64,000 bases of DNA from positions 16,098,001-16,162,000 of the forward strand of contig OZ005606.1 in NCBI GenBank assembly GCA_963930655.1. The letters are read 5' to 3'. Below, piece after piece: positions 50,501 through 62,770 of the stretch. The stretch's first letter is position 1; every line of letters starts with the position of its first letter. This DNA comes from Myrica gale. Lineage: Eukaryota > Streptophyta > Magnoliopsida > Fagales > Myricaceae. Under the pieces are notes generated by a model. The model saw nothing but the letters and a program-made list of their open reading frames with translations, searched no databases and was not told where the DNA came from. Position numbers and translations under genes: made by a program.

Positions 50501-53500
50501 ATTAATGCAAAATCATCCAAATAAATTTATTTGAATGTTCGATGCCTTTGTGAAGAAGAAATTAATCAAATTGATCGTCGGTAGAGTTTTAGAACTTAAT
50601 ATAAATGCAAAATCGTCCATATTAATTAGTTTAAAAATTAGAAACCGTCGGGATAAAGAAACTGAAGCAAATAGAAAAATAGAAGAGTTTTTAAAACAAA
50701 ACGTAAATGCAAAGTCGTCAATATTAACTAGTTGGCAAATTTGATACCATAGTGACGAAGAAAATGTAGCGAATAAATCAATCGAAGAGTATTTTAAACG
50801 AAACATAAATGTAAAATCGTAAGTATTAATTAGTTTGCAAATTAGATACCATAATGATGAAGAGAATGAAACAAAAAGATAATTGGAATAGTTTAGACCA
50901 AAATATTAATTCAAAATAGTCAAAATTATTTTCTTAGAAGATTAGTTAGCTTGAGGACGGAGAAGATATGGTGTTTAGACAAAAATATTAACGCAAAATC
51001 AACCAAATAAATTTATTTGAAAGTTCGATACCTTTGTGAAGAAGAAATTAATCAAATTGATCGTCGGTAGAGTTTTAGACCTCATTATAAATGCAAAATT
51101 GTACATATTAAATATTTTAAAAATTAGAAACCATTGTGATAAAGAAACTGAAGCAAAGAGATCGATGGAAGAGTTTTAAAACAAAACGTAAATGCAAAGT
51201 CGTCAATTTTTAACAAGTTTGCAAATTTGATACCATAGTGACGAAGAAAATGAAGCGAATAAATCAATCGAAGAGTATTTTAAACGAAACATAAATGTAA
51301 AATCGTAAGTATTAATTAGTTTGCAAATTAGATACCATAATGATGAAGAGAATGAAACAAAAAGATAATTGGAATAGTTTAGACCAAAATATTAATTCAA
51401 AATAGTCAAAATTATTTTCTTTGAAGATTAGTTAGCTTGAGGAGGGAGAAGATATGGTGTTTAGACAAAAATATTAACGCAAAATCAACCAAATAAATTT
51501 ATTTGAAAGTTCGATACCTTTGTGAAGAAGAAATTAATCAAATTGATCGTCGGTAGAGTTTTAGACCTCATTATAAATGCAAAATTGTACATATTAAATA
51601 TTTTAAAAATTAGAAACCGTTGTGATAAAGAAACTGAAGCAAAGAGATCGATGGAAGAGTTTTAAAACAAAACGTAAATGCAAAGTCGTCAATATTAACT
51701 AGTTGGCAAATTTGATACCATAGTGACGAAGAAAATGAAGCGAATAAGTCAATCGAAGAGTATTTTAAACGAAACATAAATGTAAAATCGTAAGTATTAA
51801 TTAGTTTGCAAATTAGATACCATAATGACGAAGAAAATGAAACAAATAGATAATTGGAATAGTTTAGACCAAAATATTAATTCAAAATATTCAAAATTAT
51901 TTTCTTTGACGATTGGATACCTTGAGGACGGAGAAGATATGGTGTTTAGACAAAAATATTAATGCAAAATCATCCAAATAAATTTATTTGAATGTTCGAT
52001 GCCTTTGTGAAGAAGAAATTAATCAAATTGATCGTCGGTAGAGTTTTAGAACTTAATATAAATGCAAAATCGTCCATATTAATTAGTTTAAAAATTAGAA
52101 ACCGTCGGGATAAAGAAACTGAAGCAAATAGAAAAATAGAAGAGTTTTTAAAACAAAACGTAAATGCAAAGTCGTCAATATTAACTAGTTGGCAAATTTG
52201 ATACCATAGTGACGAAGAAAATGTAGCGAATAAATCAATCGAAGAGTATTTTAAACGAAACATAAATGTAAAATCGTAAGTATTAATTAGTTTGCAAATT
52301 AGATACCATAATGATGAAGAGAATGAAACAAAAAGATAATTGGAATAGTTTAGACCAAAATATTAATTCAAAATAGTCAAAATTATTTTCTTAGAAGATT
52401 AGTTAGCTTGAGGACGGAGAAGATATGGTGTTTAGACAAAAATATTAACGCAAAATCAACCAAATAAATTTATTTGAAAGTTCGATACCTTTGTGAAGAA
52501 GAAATTAATCAAATTGATCGTCGGTAGAGTTTTAGACCTCATTATAAATGCAAAATTGTACATATTAAATATTTTAAAAATTAGAAACCATTGTGATAAA
52601 GAAACTGAAGCAAAGAGATCGATGGAAGAGTTTTAAAACAAAACGTAAATGCAAAGTCGTCAATTTTTAACAAGTTTGCAAATTTGATACCATAGTGACG
52701 AAGAAAATGAAGCGAATAAATCAATCGAAGAGTATTTTAAACGAAACATAAATGTAAAATCGTAAGTATTAATTAGTTTGCAAATTAGATACCATAATGA
52801 TGAAGAGAATGAAACAAAAAGATAATTGGAATAGTTTAGACCAAAATATTAATTCAAAATAGTCAAAATTATTTTCTTTGAAGATTAGTTAGCTTGAGGA
52901 GGGAGAAGATATGGTGTTTAGACAAAAATATTAACGCAAAATCAACCAAATAAATTTATTTGAAAGTTCGATACCTTAGTGAAGAAGAAATTAATCAAAT
53001 TGATCGTCGGTAGAGTTTTAGACCTTAATATAAATGCAAAATCGTCCATATTAATTAGTTTAAAAATTAGAAACCGTCGTGATAGAGAAACTGAAGCAAA
53101 TAGAAAAAATGGAAGAGTTTTAAAACAAAACGTAAATGCAAAGTCATCAATATTAACAAGTTTGCAAATTTGATACCATAGTGACGAAGAAAATGAAGCG
53201 AATAAATCAATCGAAGAGTATTTTAAACGAAACATAAATGTAACATCGTAAGTATTAATTAGTTTGCAAATTAGATACCATAATGATGAAGAGAATGAAA
53301 CAAAAAGATAATTGGAATAGTTTAGACCAAAATATTAATTCAAAATAGTCAAAATTATTTTCTTAGAAGATTAGTTAGCTTGAGGACGGAGAAGATATGG
53401 TGTTTAGACAAAAATATTAACGCAAAATCAACCAAATAAATTTATTTGAAAGTTCGATACCTTAGTGAAGAAGAAATTAATCAATTTGATCGTCGGTAGA

Positions 53501-56500
53501 GTTTTAGACCTTAATATAAATGCAAAATCGTCCATATTAATTAGTTTAAAAATTAGAAACCGTCGTGATAAAGAAACTGAAGCAAATAGAAAAAATGGAA
53601 GAGTTTTAAAACAAAACGTAAATGCAAAGTCGTCAATTTTAACAAGTTTGCAAATTTGATACCATAGTGACGAAGAAAATGAAGCGAATAAATCAATCGA
53701 AGAGTTTTTTAAACGAAACATAAATGCAAAATCGTAAGGATTAATTAGTTTGCAAATTAGATACCATAGTGACGAAGAAAATGAAACAAATAGATAATTG
53801 GAATAGTTTAGACCAAAATATTAATTCAAAATATTCAAAATTATTTTCTTTGACGATTGGATACCTTGAGGACGGAGAAGATATGGTGTTTAGACAAAAA
53901 TATTAACGCAAAATCATCCAAATAAATTTATTTGAATGTTCGATGCCTTTGTGAAGAAGAAATTAATCAAATTGATCGTCGGTAGAGTTTTAGAACTCAT
54001 TATAAATGCAAAATTGTACAAATTAAATATTTTAAAAATTAGAAACCGTCTGGATAAAGAAACTGAAGCAAATAGAAAAATGTAAGAGTTTTAAAACAAA
54101 ACATAAATGCAAAGTCGTCAATATTAACAAGTTTGCAAATTGATACCATAGTGACGAAGAAAATGAAGCGAATAAATCAATCGAACAGTTTTTTAAACGA
54201 AACATAAATGTAAAATCGTAAGTATTAATTAGTTTGCAAATTAGATACCATAATGATGAAGAGAATGAAACAAAAAGATAATTGGAATAGTTTAGACCAA
54301 AATATTAATTCAAAATAGTCAAAATTATTTTCTTTGAAGATTAGTTAGCTTGAGCACGGAGAAGATATGGTGTTTAGACAAAAATATTAACGCAAAATCA
54401 TCCAAATAAATTTATTTGAAAGTTCGATACCTTAGTGAAGAAGAAATTAATCAAATTGATCGTCGGTAGAGTTTTAGACCTCATTATAAATGCAAAATTG
54501 TACATATTAAATATTTTAAAAATTAGAAACCGTCTGGATAAAGAAACTGAAGCAAATAGAAAAATGTAAGAGTTTTAAAACAAAACGTAAATGCAAAGTC
54601 GTCAATATTAACAAGATTGCAAATTGATACCATAGTGACGAAGAAAATGAAGCGAATAAATCAATCGAAGAGTTTTTTAAACGAAACATAAATGTAAAAT
54701 CGTAAGTATTAATTAGTTTGCAAATTAGATACCATAATGATGAAGAGAATGAAACAAAAAGATAATTGGAATAGTTTAGACCAAAATATTAATTCAAAAT
54801 AGTCAAAATTATTTTCTTTGAAGATTAGTTAGCTTGAGCACGGAGAAGATATGGTGTTTAGACAAAAATATTAATGCAAAATCATCCAAATAAATTTATT
54901 TGAAAGTTGGATACCTTAGTGAAGAAGAAATTAATCAAATTGATCGTCGGTAGAGTTTTAGACCTCATTATAAATGCAAAATTGTACATATTAAATATTT
55001 TAAAAATTAGAAACCGTCTGGATAAAGAAACTGAAGCAAATAGAAAAATGTAAGAGTTTTAAAACAAAACGTAAATGCAAAGTCGTCAATATTAACAAGT
55101 TTGCAAATTGATACCATAGTGACGAAGAAAATGAAGCGAATAAATCAATCGAAGAGTTTTTTAAACGAAACATAAATGCAAAATCGTAAGTATTAATTAG
55201 TTTGCAAATTAGATACCATAGTGACGAAGAAAATGAAACAAATAGATAATTGGAATAGTTTAGACCAAAATATTAATTCAAAATATTCAAAATTATTTTC
55301 TTTGAAGATTGGATACCTTGAGGACGGAGAAGATACGGTGTTTAGAGAAAAATATTAATGCAAAATCATCCAAATAAATTTATTTGAAAGTTCAATGCCT
55401 TTGTGAAGAAGAAATTAATCAAATTGATCGTCGGTAGAGTTTTAGAACTTAATATAAATGCAAAATCGTCCATATTAATTAGTTTAAAAATTAGAAACCG
55501 TCGGGATAAAGAAACTGAAGCAAATAGAAAAAAAGGAAGAGTTTTAAAACAAAACGTAAATGCAAAGTCATCAATATTAACAATTTGCAAATTTGATACC
55601 ATAGTGACGAAGAAAATTAAGCGAATAAATCAATCGAAGAGTTTTTTAAACGAAACATAAATGTAAAATATTAAGTATTAATTAGTTTGCAAATTAGATA
55701 CCATAATGATGAAGAGAATGAAACAAAAAGATAATTGGAATAGTTTAGACCAAAATATTAATTCAAAATAGTCAAAATTATTTTCTTTGAAGATTAGTTA
55801 GCTTGAGGACGGAGAAGATATGGTGTTTAGACAAAAATATTAACGCAAAATCAACCAAATAAATTTATTTGAAAGTTCGATACCTTAGTGAAGAAGAAAT
55901 TAATCAAATTGATCGTCGGTAGAGTTTTAGACCTTAATATAAATGCAAAATCCTCCATATTAATTAGTTTAAAAATTAGAAACCGTCGTGATAGAGAAAC
56001 TGAAGCAAATAGAAAAAATGGAAGAGTTTTAAAACAAAACGTAAATGCAAAGTCATCAATATTAACAAGTTTGCAAATTTGATACCATAGTGACGAAGAA
56101 AATGAAGCGAATAAATCAATCGAAGAGTATTTTAAACGAAACATAAATGTAAAATCGTAAGTATTAATTAGTTTGCAAATTAGATACCATAATGATGAAG
56201 AGAATGAAACAAAAAGATAATTGGAATAGTTTAGACCAAAATATTAATTCAAAATAGTCAAAATTATTTTCTTTGAAGATTAGTTAGCTTGAGGACGGAG
56301 AAGATATGGTGTTTAGACAAAAATATTAACGCAAAATCAACCAAATAAATTTATTTGAAAGTTCGATACCTTAGTGAAGAAGAAATTAATCAATTTGATC
56401 GTCGGTAGAGTTTTAGACCTTAATATAAATGCAAAATCGTCCATATTAATTAGTTTAAAAATTAGAAACCGTCGTGATAAAGAAACTGAAGCAAATAGAA

Positions 56501-56813
56501 AAAATGGAAGAGTTTTAAAACAAAACGTAAATGCAAAGTCATCAATATTAACAAGTTTGCAAATTTGATACCATAGTGACGAAGAAAATGAAGCGAATAA
56601 ATCAATCGAAGAGTATTTTAAACGAAACAAAAATGTAAAATCTTAAGTATTAATTAGTTTGCAAATTAGATACCATAATGATGAAGAGAATGAAACAAAA
56701 AGATAATTGGAATAGTTTAGACCAAAATATTAATTCAAAATAGTCAAAATTATTTTCTTTGAAGATTAGTTAGCTTGAGGACGGAGAAGATATGGTGTTT
56801 AGACAAAAATATT
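47590..56813 (+). repeat. 25-mer HOR, partial copy 3 with a six-monomer gain
   Basis: Monomers at 47590, 48076, 48562, 49047 and 49533 correspond to the first five of copy 2 (+12,139 bp). Then six extra monomers appear (50019-52932), after which 52933, 53419, 53905, 54389, 54873, 55357, 55842 and 56328 (A A D D D C A A) match 37880 onward at +15,053 bp. The offset change, 2914 bp, equals two 1457-bp trimers. One s4 difference is seen near 53362 (ttcttagaag where copy 2 has ttctttgaag). Correspondence ends in the unit at 56328, which has tagtttagacc where copy 2 has tagtctagacc. Confidence 0.85.
50019..52932 (+). repeat. Tandem B-C-B trimer amplification (2 x 1457 bp) inside HOR copy 3
   Basis: Monomers start at 50019, 50504, 50990 and at 51476, 51961, 52447. 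Each trimer runs B (ccgttgtg, gaataagtc, ttgacgattgg), C (gaaaatgtagcg, ttcttagaag) and B (ccattgtg, gaggagggag). The preceding unit at 49533 carries gggaatg with gaggacggag, which is the marker set of the unit at 44675 and not of the positional partner at 37394. The amplification therefore seems to involve exchange with the later part of the HOR. Confidence 0.8.
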
Positions 56814-59721
56814 AACGCAAAATCAACCAAATAAATTTATTTGAAAGTTCGATACCTTTGTGAAGAAGAAATTAATCAAATTGATCGTCGGTAGAGTTTT
56901 AGACCTCATTATAAATGCAAAATTGTACATATTAAATATTTTAAAAATTAGAAACCGTTGTGATAAAGAAACTGAAGCAAAGAGATCGATGGAAGAGTTT
57001 TAAAACAAAACGTAAATGCAAAGTCGTCAATATTAACTAGTTTGCAAATTTGATACCATAGTGACGAAGAAAATGAAGCGAATAAATCAATCGAAGAGTT
57101 TTTTAAACGAAACATAAATACAAAATCGTAGGTATTAACTAGTTTGCAAATTAGATACCATAGTGACGAAGAAAATGAAACAAATAGATAATTGGAATAG
57201 TTTAGACCAAAATATTAATTCAAAATATTCAAAATTATTTTTTTTGAAGATTAGTTAGCTTGAGGACGGAGAAGATATGGTGTTTAGACAAAAATATTAA
57301 CTCAAAATCATCCAAATAAATTTATTTGAAAGTTCGATACCTTAGTGAAGAAGAAATTAATCAAATTGATCGTCGGTAGAGTTTTAGACCTCATTATAAA
57401 TGCAAAATTGTACAAATTAAGTATTTTAAAAATTAGAAACCGTCTGGATAAAGAAACTGAAGCAAATAGAAAAATGTAAGAGTTTTAAAACAAAACATAA
57501 ATGCAAAGTCGTCAATATTAACAAGTTTGCAAATTGATACCATAGTGACGAAGAAAATGAAGCGAATAAATCAATCGAACAGTTTTTTAAACGAAACATA
57601 AATGTAAAATCGTAAGTATTAATTAGTTTGCAAATTAGATACCATAATGATGAAGAGAATGAAACAAAAAGATAATTGGAATAGTTTAGACCAAAATATT
57701 AATTCAAAATAGTCAAAATTATTTTCTTTGAAGATTAGTTAGCTTGAGCACGGAGAAGATATGGTGTTTAGACAAAAATATTAACGCAAAATCATCCAAA
57801 TAAATTTATTTGAAAGTTCGATACCTTAGTGAAGAAGAAATTAATCAAATTGATCGTCGGTAGAGTTTTAGACCTCATTATAAATGCAAAATTGTACATA
57901 TTAAATATTTTAAAAATTAGAAACCGTCTGGATAAAGAAACTGAAGCAAATAGAAAAATGTAAGAGTTTTAAAACAAAACGTAAATGCAAAGTCGTCAAT
58001 ATTAACAAGATTGCAAATTGATACCATAGTGACGAAGAAAATGAAGCGAATAAATCAATCGAAGAGTTTTTTAAACGAAACATAAATGTAAAATCGTAAG
58101 TATTAATTAGTTTGCAAATTAGATACCATAATGATGAAGAGAATGAAACAAAAAGATAATTGGAATAGTTTAGACCAAAATATTAATTCAAAATAGTCAA
58201 AATTATTTTCTTTGAAGATTAGTTAGCTTGAGCACGGAGAAGATATGGTGTTTAGACAAAAATATTAATGCAAAATCATCCAAATAAATTTATTTGAAAG
58301 TTGGATACCTTAGTGAAGAAGAAATTAATCAAATTGATCGTCGGTAGAGTTTTAGACCTCATTATAAATGCAAAATTGTACATATTAAATATTTTAAAAA
58401 TTAGAAACCGTCTGGATAAAGAAACTGAAGCAAATAGAAAAATGTAAGAGTTTTAAAACAAAACGTAAATGCAAAGTCGTCAATATTAACAAGTTTGCAA
58501 ATTGATACCATAGTGACGAAGAAAATGAAGCGAATAAATCAATCGAAGAGTTTTTTAAACGAAACATAAATGCAAAATCGTAAGTATTAATTAGTTTGCA
58601 AATTAGATACCATAGTGACGAAGAAAATGAAACAAATAGATAATTGGAATAGTTTAGACCAAAATATTAATTCAAAATATTCAAAATTATTTTCTTTGAA
58701 GATTGGATACCTTGAGGACGGAGAAGATACGGTGTTTAGAGAAAAATATTAATGCAAAATCATCCAAATAAATTTATTTGAAAGTTCAATGCCTTTGTGA
58801 AGAAGAAATTAATCAAATTGATCGTCGGTAGAGTTTTAGAACTTAATATAAATGCAAAATCGTCCATATTAATTAGTTTAAAAATTAGAAACCGTCGGGA
58901 TAAAGAAACTGAAGCAAATAGAAAAAAAGGAAGAGTTTTAAAACAAAACGTAAATGCAAAGTCATCAATATTAACAATTTGCAAATTTGATACCATAGTG
59001 ACGAAGAAAATGAAGCGAATAAATCAATCGAAGAGTTTTTTAAACGAAACATAAATGTAAAATCTTAAGTATTAATTAGTTTGCAAATTAGATACCATAA
59101 TGATGAAGAGAATGAAACAAAAAGATAATTGGAATAGTTTAGACCAAAATATTAATTCAAAATAGTCAAAATTATTTTCTTTGAAGATTAGTTAGCTTGA
59201 GGACGGAGAAGATATGGTGTTTAGACAAAAATATTAACGCAAAATCAACCAAATAAATTTATTTGAAAGTTCGATACCTTAGTGAAGAAGAAATTAATCA
59301 AATTGATCGTCGGTAGAGTTTTAGACCTTAATATAAATGCAAAATCGTCCATATTAATTAGTTTAAAAATTAGAAACCGTCGTGATAGAGAAACTGAAGC
59401 AAATAGAAAAAATGGAAGAGTTTTAAAACAAAACGTAAATGCAAAGTCATCAATATTAACAAGTTTGCAAATTTGATACCATAGTGACGAAGAAAATGAA
59501 GCGAATAAATCAATCGAAGAGTATTTTAAACGAAACAAAAATGTAAAATCTTAAGTATTAATTAGTTTGCAAATTAGATACCATAATGATGAAGAGAATG
59601 AAACAAAAAGATAATTGGAATAGTTTAGACCAAAATATTAATTCAAAATAGTCAAAATTATTTTCTTTGAAGATTAGTTAGCTTGAGGACGGAGAAGATA
59701 TGGTGTTTAGACAAAAATATT
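56814..59721 (+). repeat. 6-monomer HOR, copy 1 (2908 bp)
   Basis: Monomers start at 56814 (B), 57299 (D), 57783 (D), 58267 (D), 58751 (C variant) and 59236 (A). Markers are aaatacaaaatcgtagg and ttattttttttgaag in the B unit, aactcaaaatc at 57299, and gtacaaattaagtatt in the first D unit. The final A monomer is a hybrid of the two A monomers that occupy this place in the 25-mer HOR (see separate entry). Confidence 0.85.
59236..59721 (+). repeat. Hybrid class A monomer produced by contraction
   Basis: In the 25-mer HOR the C variant is followed by two A monomers: the first with gatagag and gaaacataaatg, the second with caatttgatcg, gataaag, gaaacaaaaatg and aaatcttaag (for example 55842 and 56328). 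Here a single A monomer has caaattgatcg and gatagag on its 5' side and gaaacaaaaatg with aaatcttaag on its 3' side. It is what one unequal crossover between adjacent A monomers would leave, and it explains why the spacing between C variants falls from 3394 bp (55357 to 58751) to 2908 bp (58751 to 61659). Confidence 0.8.
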
Positions 59722-62628
59722 AACGCAAAATCAACCAAATAAATTTATTTGAAAGTTCGATACCTTTGTGAAGAAGAAATTAATCAAATTGATCGTCGGT
59801 AGAGTTTTAGACCTCATTATAAATGCAAAATTGTACATATTAAATATTTTAAAAATTAGAAACCGTTGTGATAAAGAAACTGAAGCAAAGAGATCGATGG
59901 AAGAGTTTTAAAACAAAACGTAAATGCAAAGTCGTCAATATTAACTAGTTTGCAAATTTGATACCATAGTGACGAAGAAAATGAAGCGAATAAATCAATC
60001 GAAGAGTTTTTTAAACGAAACATAAATACAAAATCGTAGGTATTAACTAGTTTGCAAATTAGATACCATAGTGACGAAGAAAATGAAACAAATAGATAAT
60101 TGGAATAGTTTAGACCAAAATATTAATTCAAAATATTCAAAATTATTTTTTTTGAAGATTAGTTAGCTTGAGGACGGAGAAGATATGGTGTTTAGACAAA
60201 AATATTAACGCAAAATCATCCAAATAAATTTATTTGAAAGTTCGATACCTTAGTGAAGAAGAAATTAATCAAATTGATCGTCGGTAGAGTTTTAGACCTC
60301 ATTATAAATGCAAAATTGTACAAATTAAGTATTTTAAAAATTAGAAACCGTCTGGATAAAGAAACTGAAGCAAATAGAAAAATGTAAGAGTTTTAAAACA
60401 AAACATAAATGCAAAGTCGTCAATATTAACAAGTTTGCAAATTGATACCATAGTGACGAAGAAAATGAAGCGAATAAATCAATCGAACAGTTTTTTAAAC
60501 GAAACATAAATGTAAAATCGTAAGTATTAATTAGTTTGCAAATTAGATACCATAATGATGAAGAGAATGAAACAAAAAGATAATTGGAATAGTTTAGACC
60601 AAAATATTAATTCAAAATAGTCAAAATTATTTTCTTTGAAGATTAGTTAGCTTGAGCACGGAGAAGATATGGTGTTTAGACAAAAATATTAACGCAAAAT
60701 CATCCAAATAAATTTATTTGAAAGTTCGATACCTTAGTGAAGAAGAAATTAATCAAATTGATCGTCGGTAGAGTTTTAGACCTCATTATAAATGCAAAAT
60801 TGTACATATTAAATATTTTAAAAATTAGAAACCGTCTGGATAAAGAAACTGAAGCAAATAGAAAAATGTAAGAGTTTTAAAACAAAACGTAAATGCAAAG
60901 TCGTCAATATTAACAAGATTGCAAATTGATACCATAGTGACGAAGAAAATGAAGCGAATAAATCAATCGAAGAGTTTTTTAAACGAAACATAAATGTAAA
61001 ATCGTAAGTATTAATTAGTTTGCAAATTAGATACCATAATGATGAAGAGAATGAAACAAAAAGATAATTGGAATAGTTTAGACCAAAATATTAATTCAAA
61101 ATAGTCAAAATTATTTTCTTTGAAGATTAGTTAGCTTGAGCACGGAGAAGATATGGTGTTTAGATAAAAATATTAATGCAAAATCATCCAAATAAATTTA
61201 TTTGAAAGTTGGATACCTTAGTGAAGAAGAAATTAATCAAATTGATCGTCGGTAGAGTTTTAGACCTCATTATAAATGCAAAATTGTACATATTAAATAT
61301 TTTAAAAATTAGAAACCGTCTGGATAAAGAAACTGAAGCAAATAGAAAAATGTAAGAGTTTTAAAACAAAACGTAAATGCAAAGTCGTCAATATTAACAA
61401 GTTTGCAAATTGATACCATAGTGACGAAGAAAATGAAGCGAATAAATCAATCGAAGAGTTTTTTAAACGAAACATAAATGCAAAATCGTAAGTATTAATT
61501 AGTTTGCAAATTAGATACCATAGTGACGAAGAAAATGAAACAAATAGATAATTGGAATAGTTTAGACCAAAATATTAATTCAAAATATTCAAAATTATTT
61601 TCTTTGAAGATTGGATACCTTGAGGACGGAGAAGATACGGTGTTTAGAGAAAAATATTAATGCAAAATCATCCAAATAAATTTATTTGAAAGTTCAATGC
61701 CTTTGTGAAGAAGAAATTAATCAAATTGATCGTCGGTAGAGTTTTAGAACTTAATATAAATGCAAAATCGTCCATATTAATTAGTTTAAAAATTAGAAAC
61801 CGTCGGGATAAAGAAACTGAAGCAAATAGAAAAAAAGGAAGAGTTTTAAAACAAAACGTAAATGCAAAGTCATCAATATTAACAATTTGCAAATTTGATA
61901 CCATAGTGACGAAGAAAATGAAGCGAATAAATCAATCGAAGAGTTTTTTAAACGAAACATAAATGTAAAATCGTAAGTATTAATTAGTTTGGAAATTAGA
62001 TACCATAATGATGAAGAGAATGAAACAAAAAGATAATAGGAATAGTTTAGACCAAAATATTAATTCAAAATAGTCAAAATTATTTTCTTTGAAGATTAGT
62101 TAGCTTGAGGACGGAGAAGATATGGTGTTTAGACAAAAATATTAACGCAAAATCAACCAAATAAATTTATTTGAAAGTTCGATACCTTTGTGAAGAAGAA
62201 CTTAATCAAATTGATCGTCGGTAGAGTTTTAGACCTCATTACAAATGCAAAATTGTACATATTAAATATTTTAAAAATTAGAAACCGTTGTGATAAAGAA
62301 ACTGAAGCAAAGAGATCGATGGAAGAGTTTTAAAACTAAACGTAAATGCAAAGTCGTCATTTTTAACAAGTTTGCAAATTTGATACCATAGTGACGAAGA
62401 AAATGAAGCGAATAAATCAATCGAAGAGTTTTTTAAACGAAACATAAATGCAAAATCGTAAGTATTAATTAGTTTGCAAATTAGATACCATAGTGACGAA
62501 GAAAATGAAACAAATAGATAATTGGAATAGTTTAGACCAAAATATTAATTCAAAATAGTCAAAGTTATTTTCTTTAAAGATTAGATACCTTGAGGACGGA
62601 GAACATATGGTGTTTAGACAAAAATATT
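59722..62628 (+). repeat. 6-monomer HOR, copy 2 (2907 bp), diverged at its end
   Basis: Monomers start at 59722 (B), 60207 (D), 60691 (D), 61175 (D), 61659 (C variant) and 62144 (B). The first five match 56814-59235. The sixth does not: where copy 1 has the hybrid A monomer, here there is a diverged B monomer with many private bases. One D monomer has tttagataaaaa near 61161 in place of tttagacaaaaa. Confidence 0.8.
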
Positions 62629-62770
62629 AATGCAAACTCATCCAAATAAATTTATTTGAAAGTTCGATGCCTTTGTGAAGAAGAAATTAATCAAATTGAT
62701 CGTCGGTAGAGTTTTAGAACTTAATATAAACGCAAAATCGTCCATATTAATTAGTTTCAAAATTAGAAAC
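61985..62770 (+). repeat. Unusually diverged stretch of the array
   Basis: Private variants cluster here: tttggaaattag, agataatagg, gaagaacttaatc, cattacaaatgc, ttaaaactaaacg, gtcgtcatttttaac, gtcaaagttat, ctttaaagattagatacc, gagaacatatgg, gcaaactcatcc, tataaacgcaaaatc and gtttcaaaattag. That is about a dozen in under 800 bp, whereas a typical monomer in the HOR region carries none to two. The stretch covers the end of the unit at 61659, the whole unit at 62144 and the start of 62629. It has escaped recent homogenisation. Confidence 0.75.
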
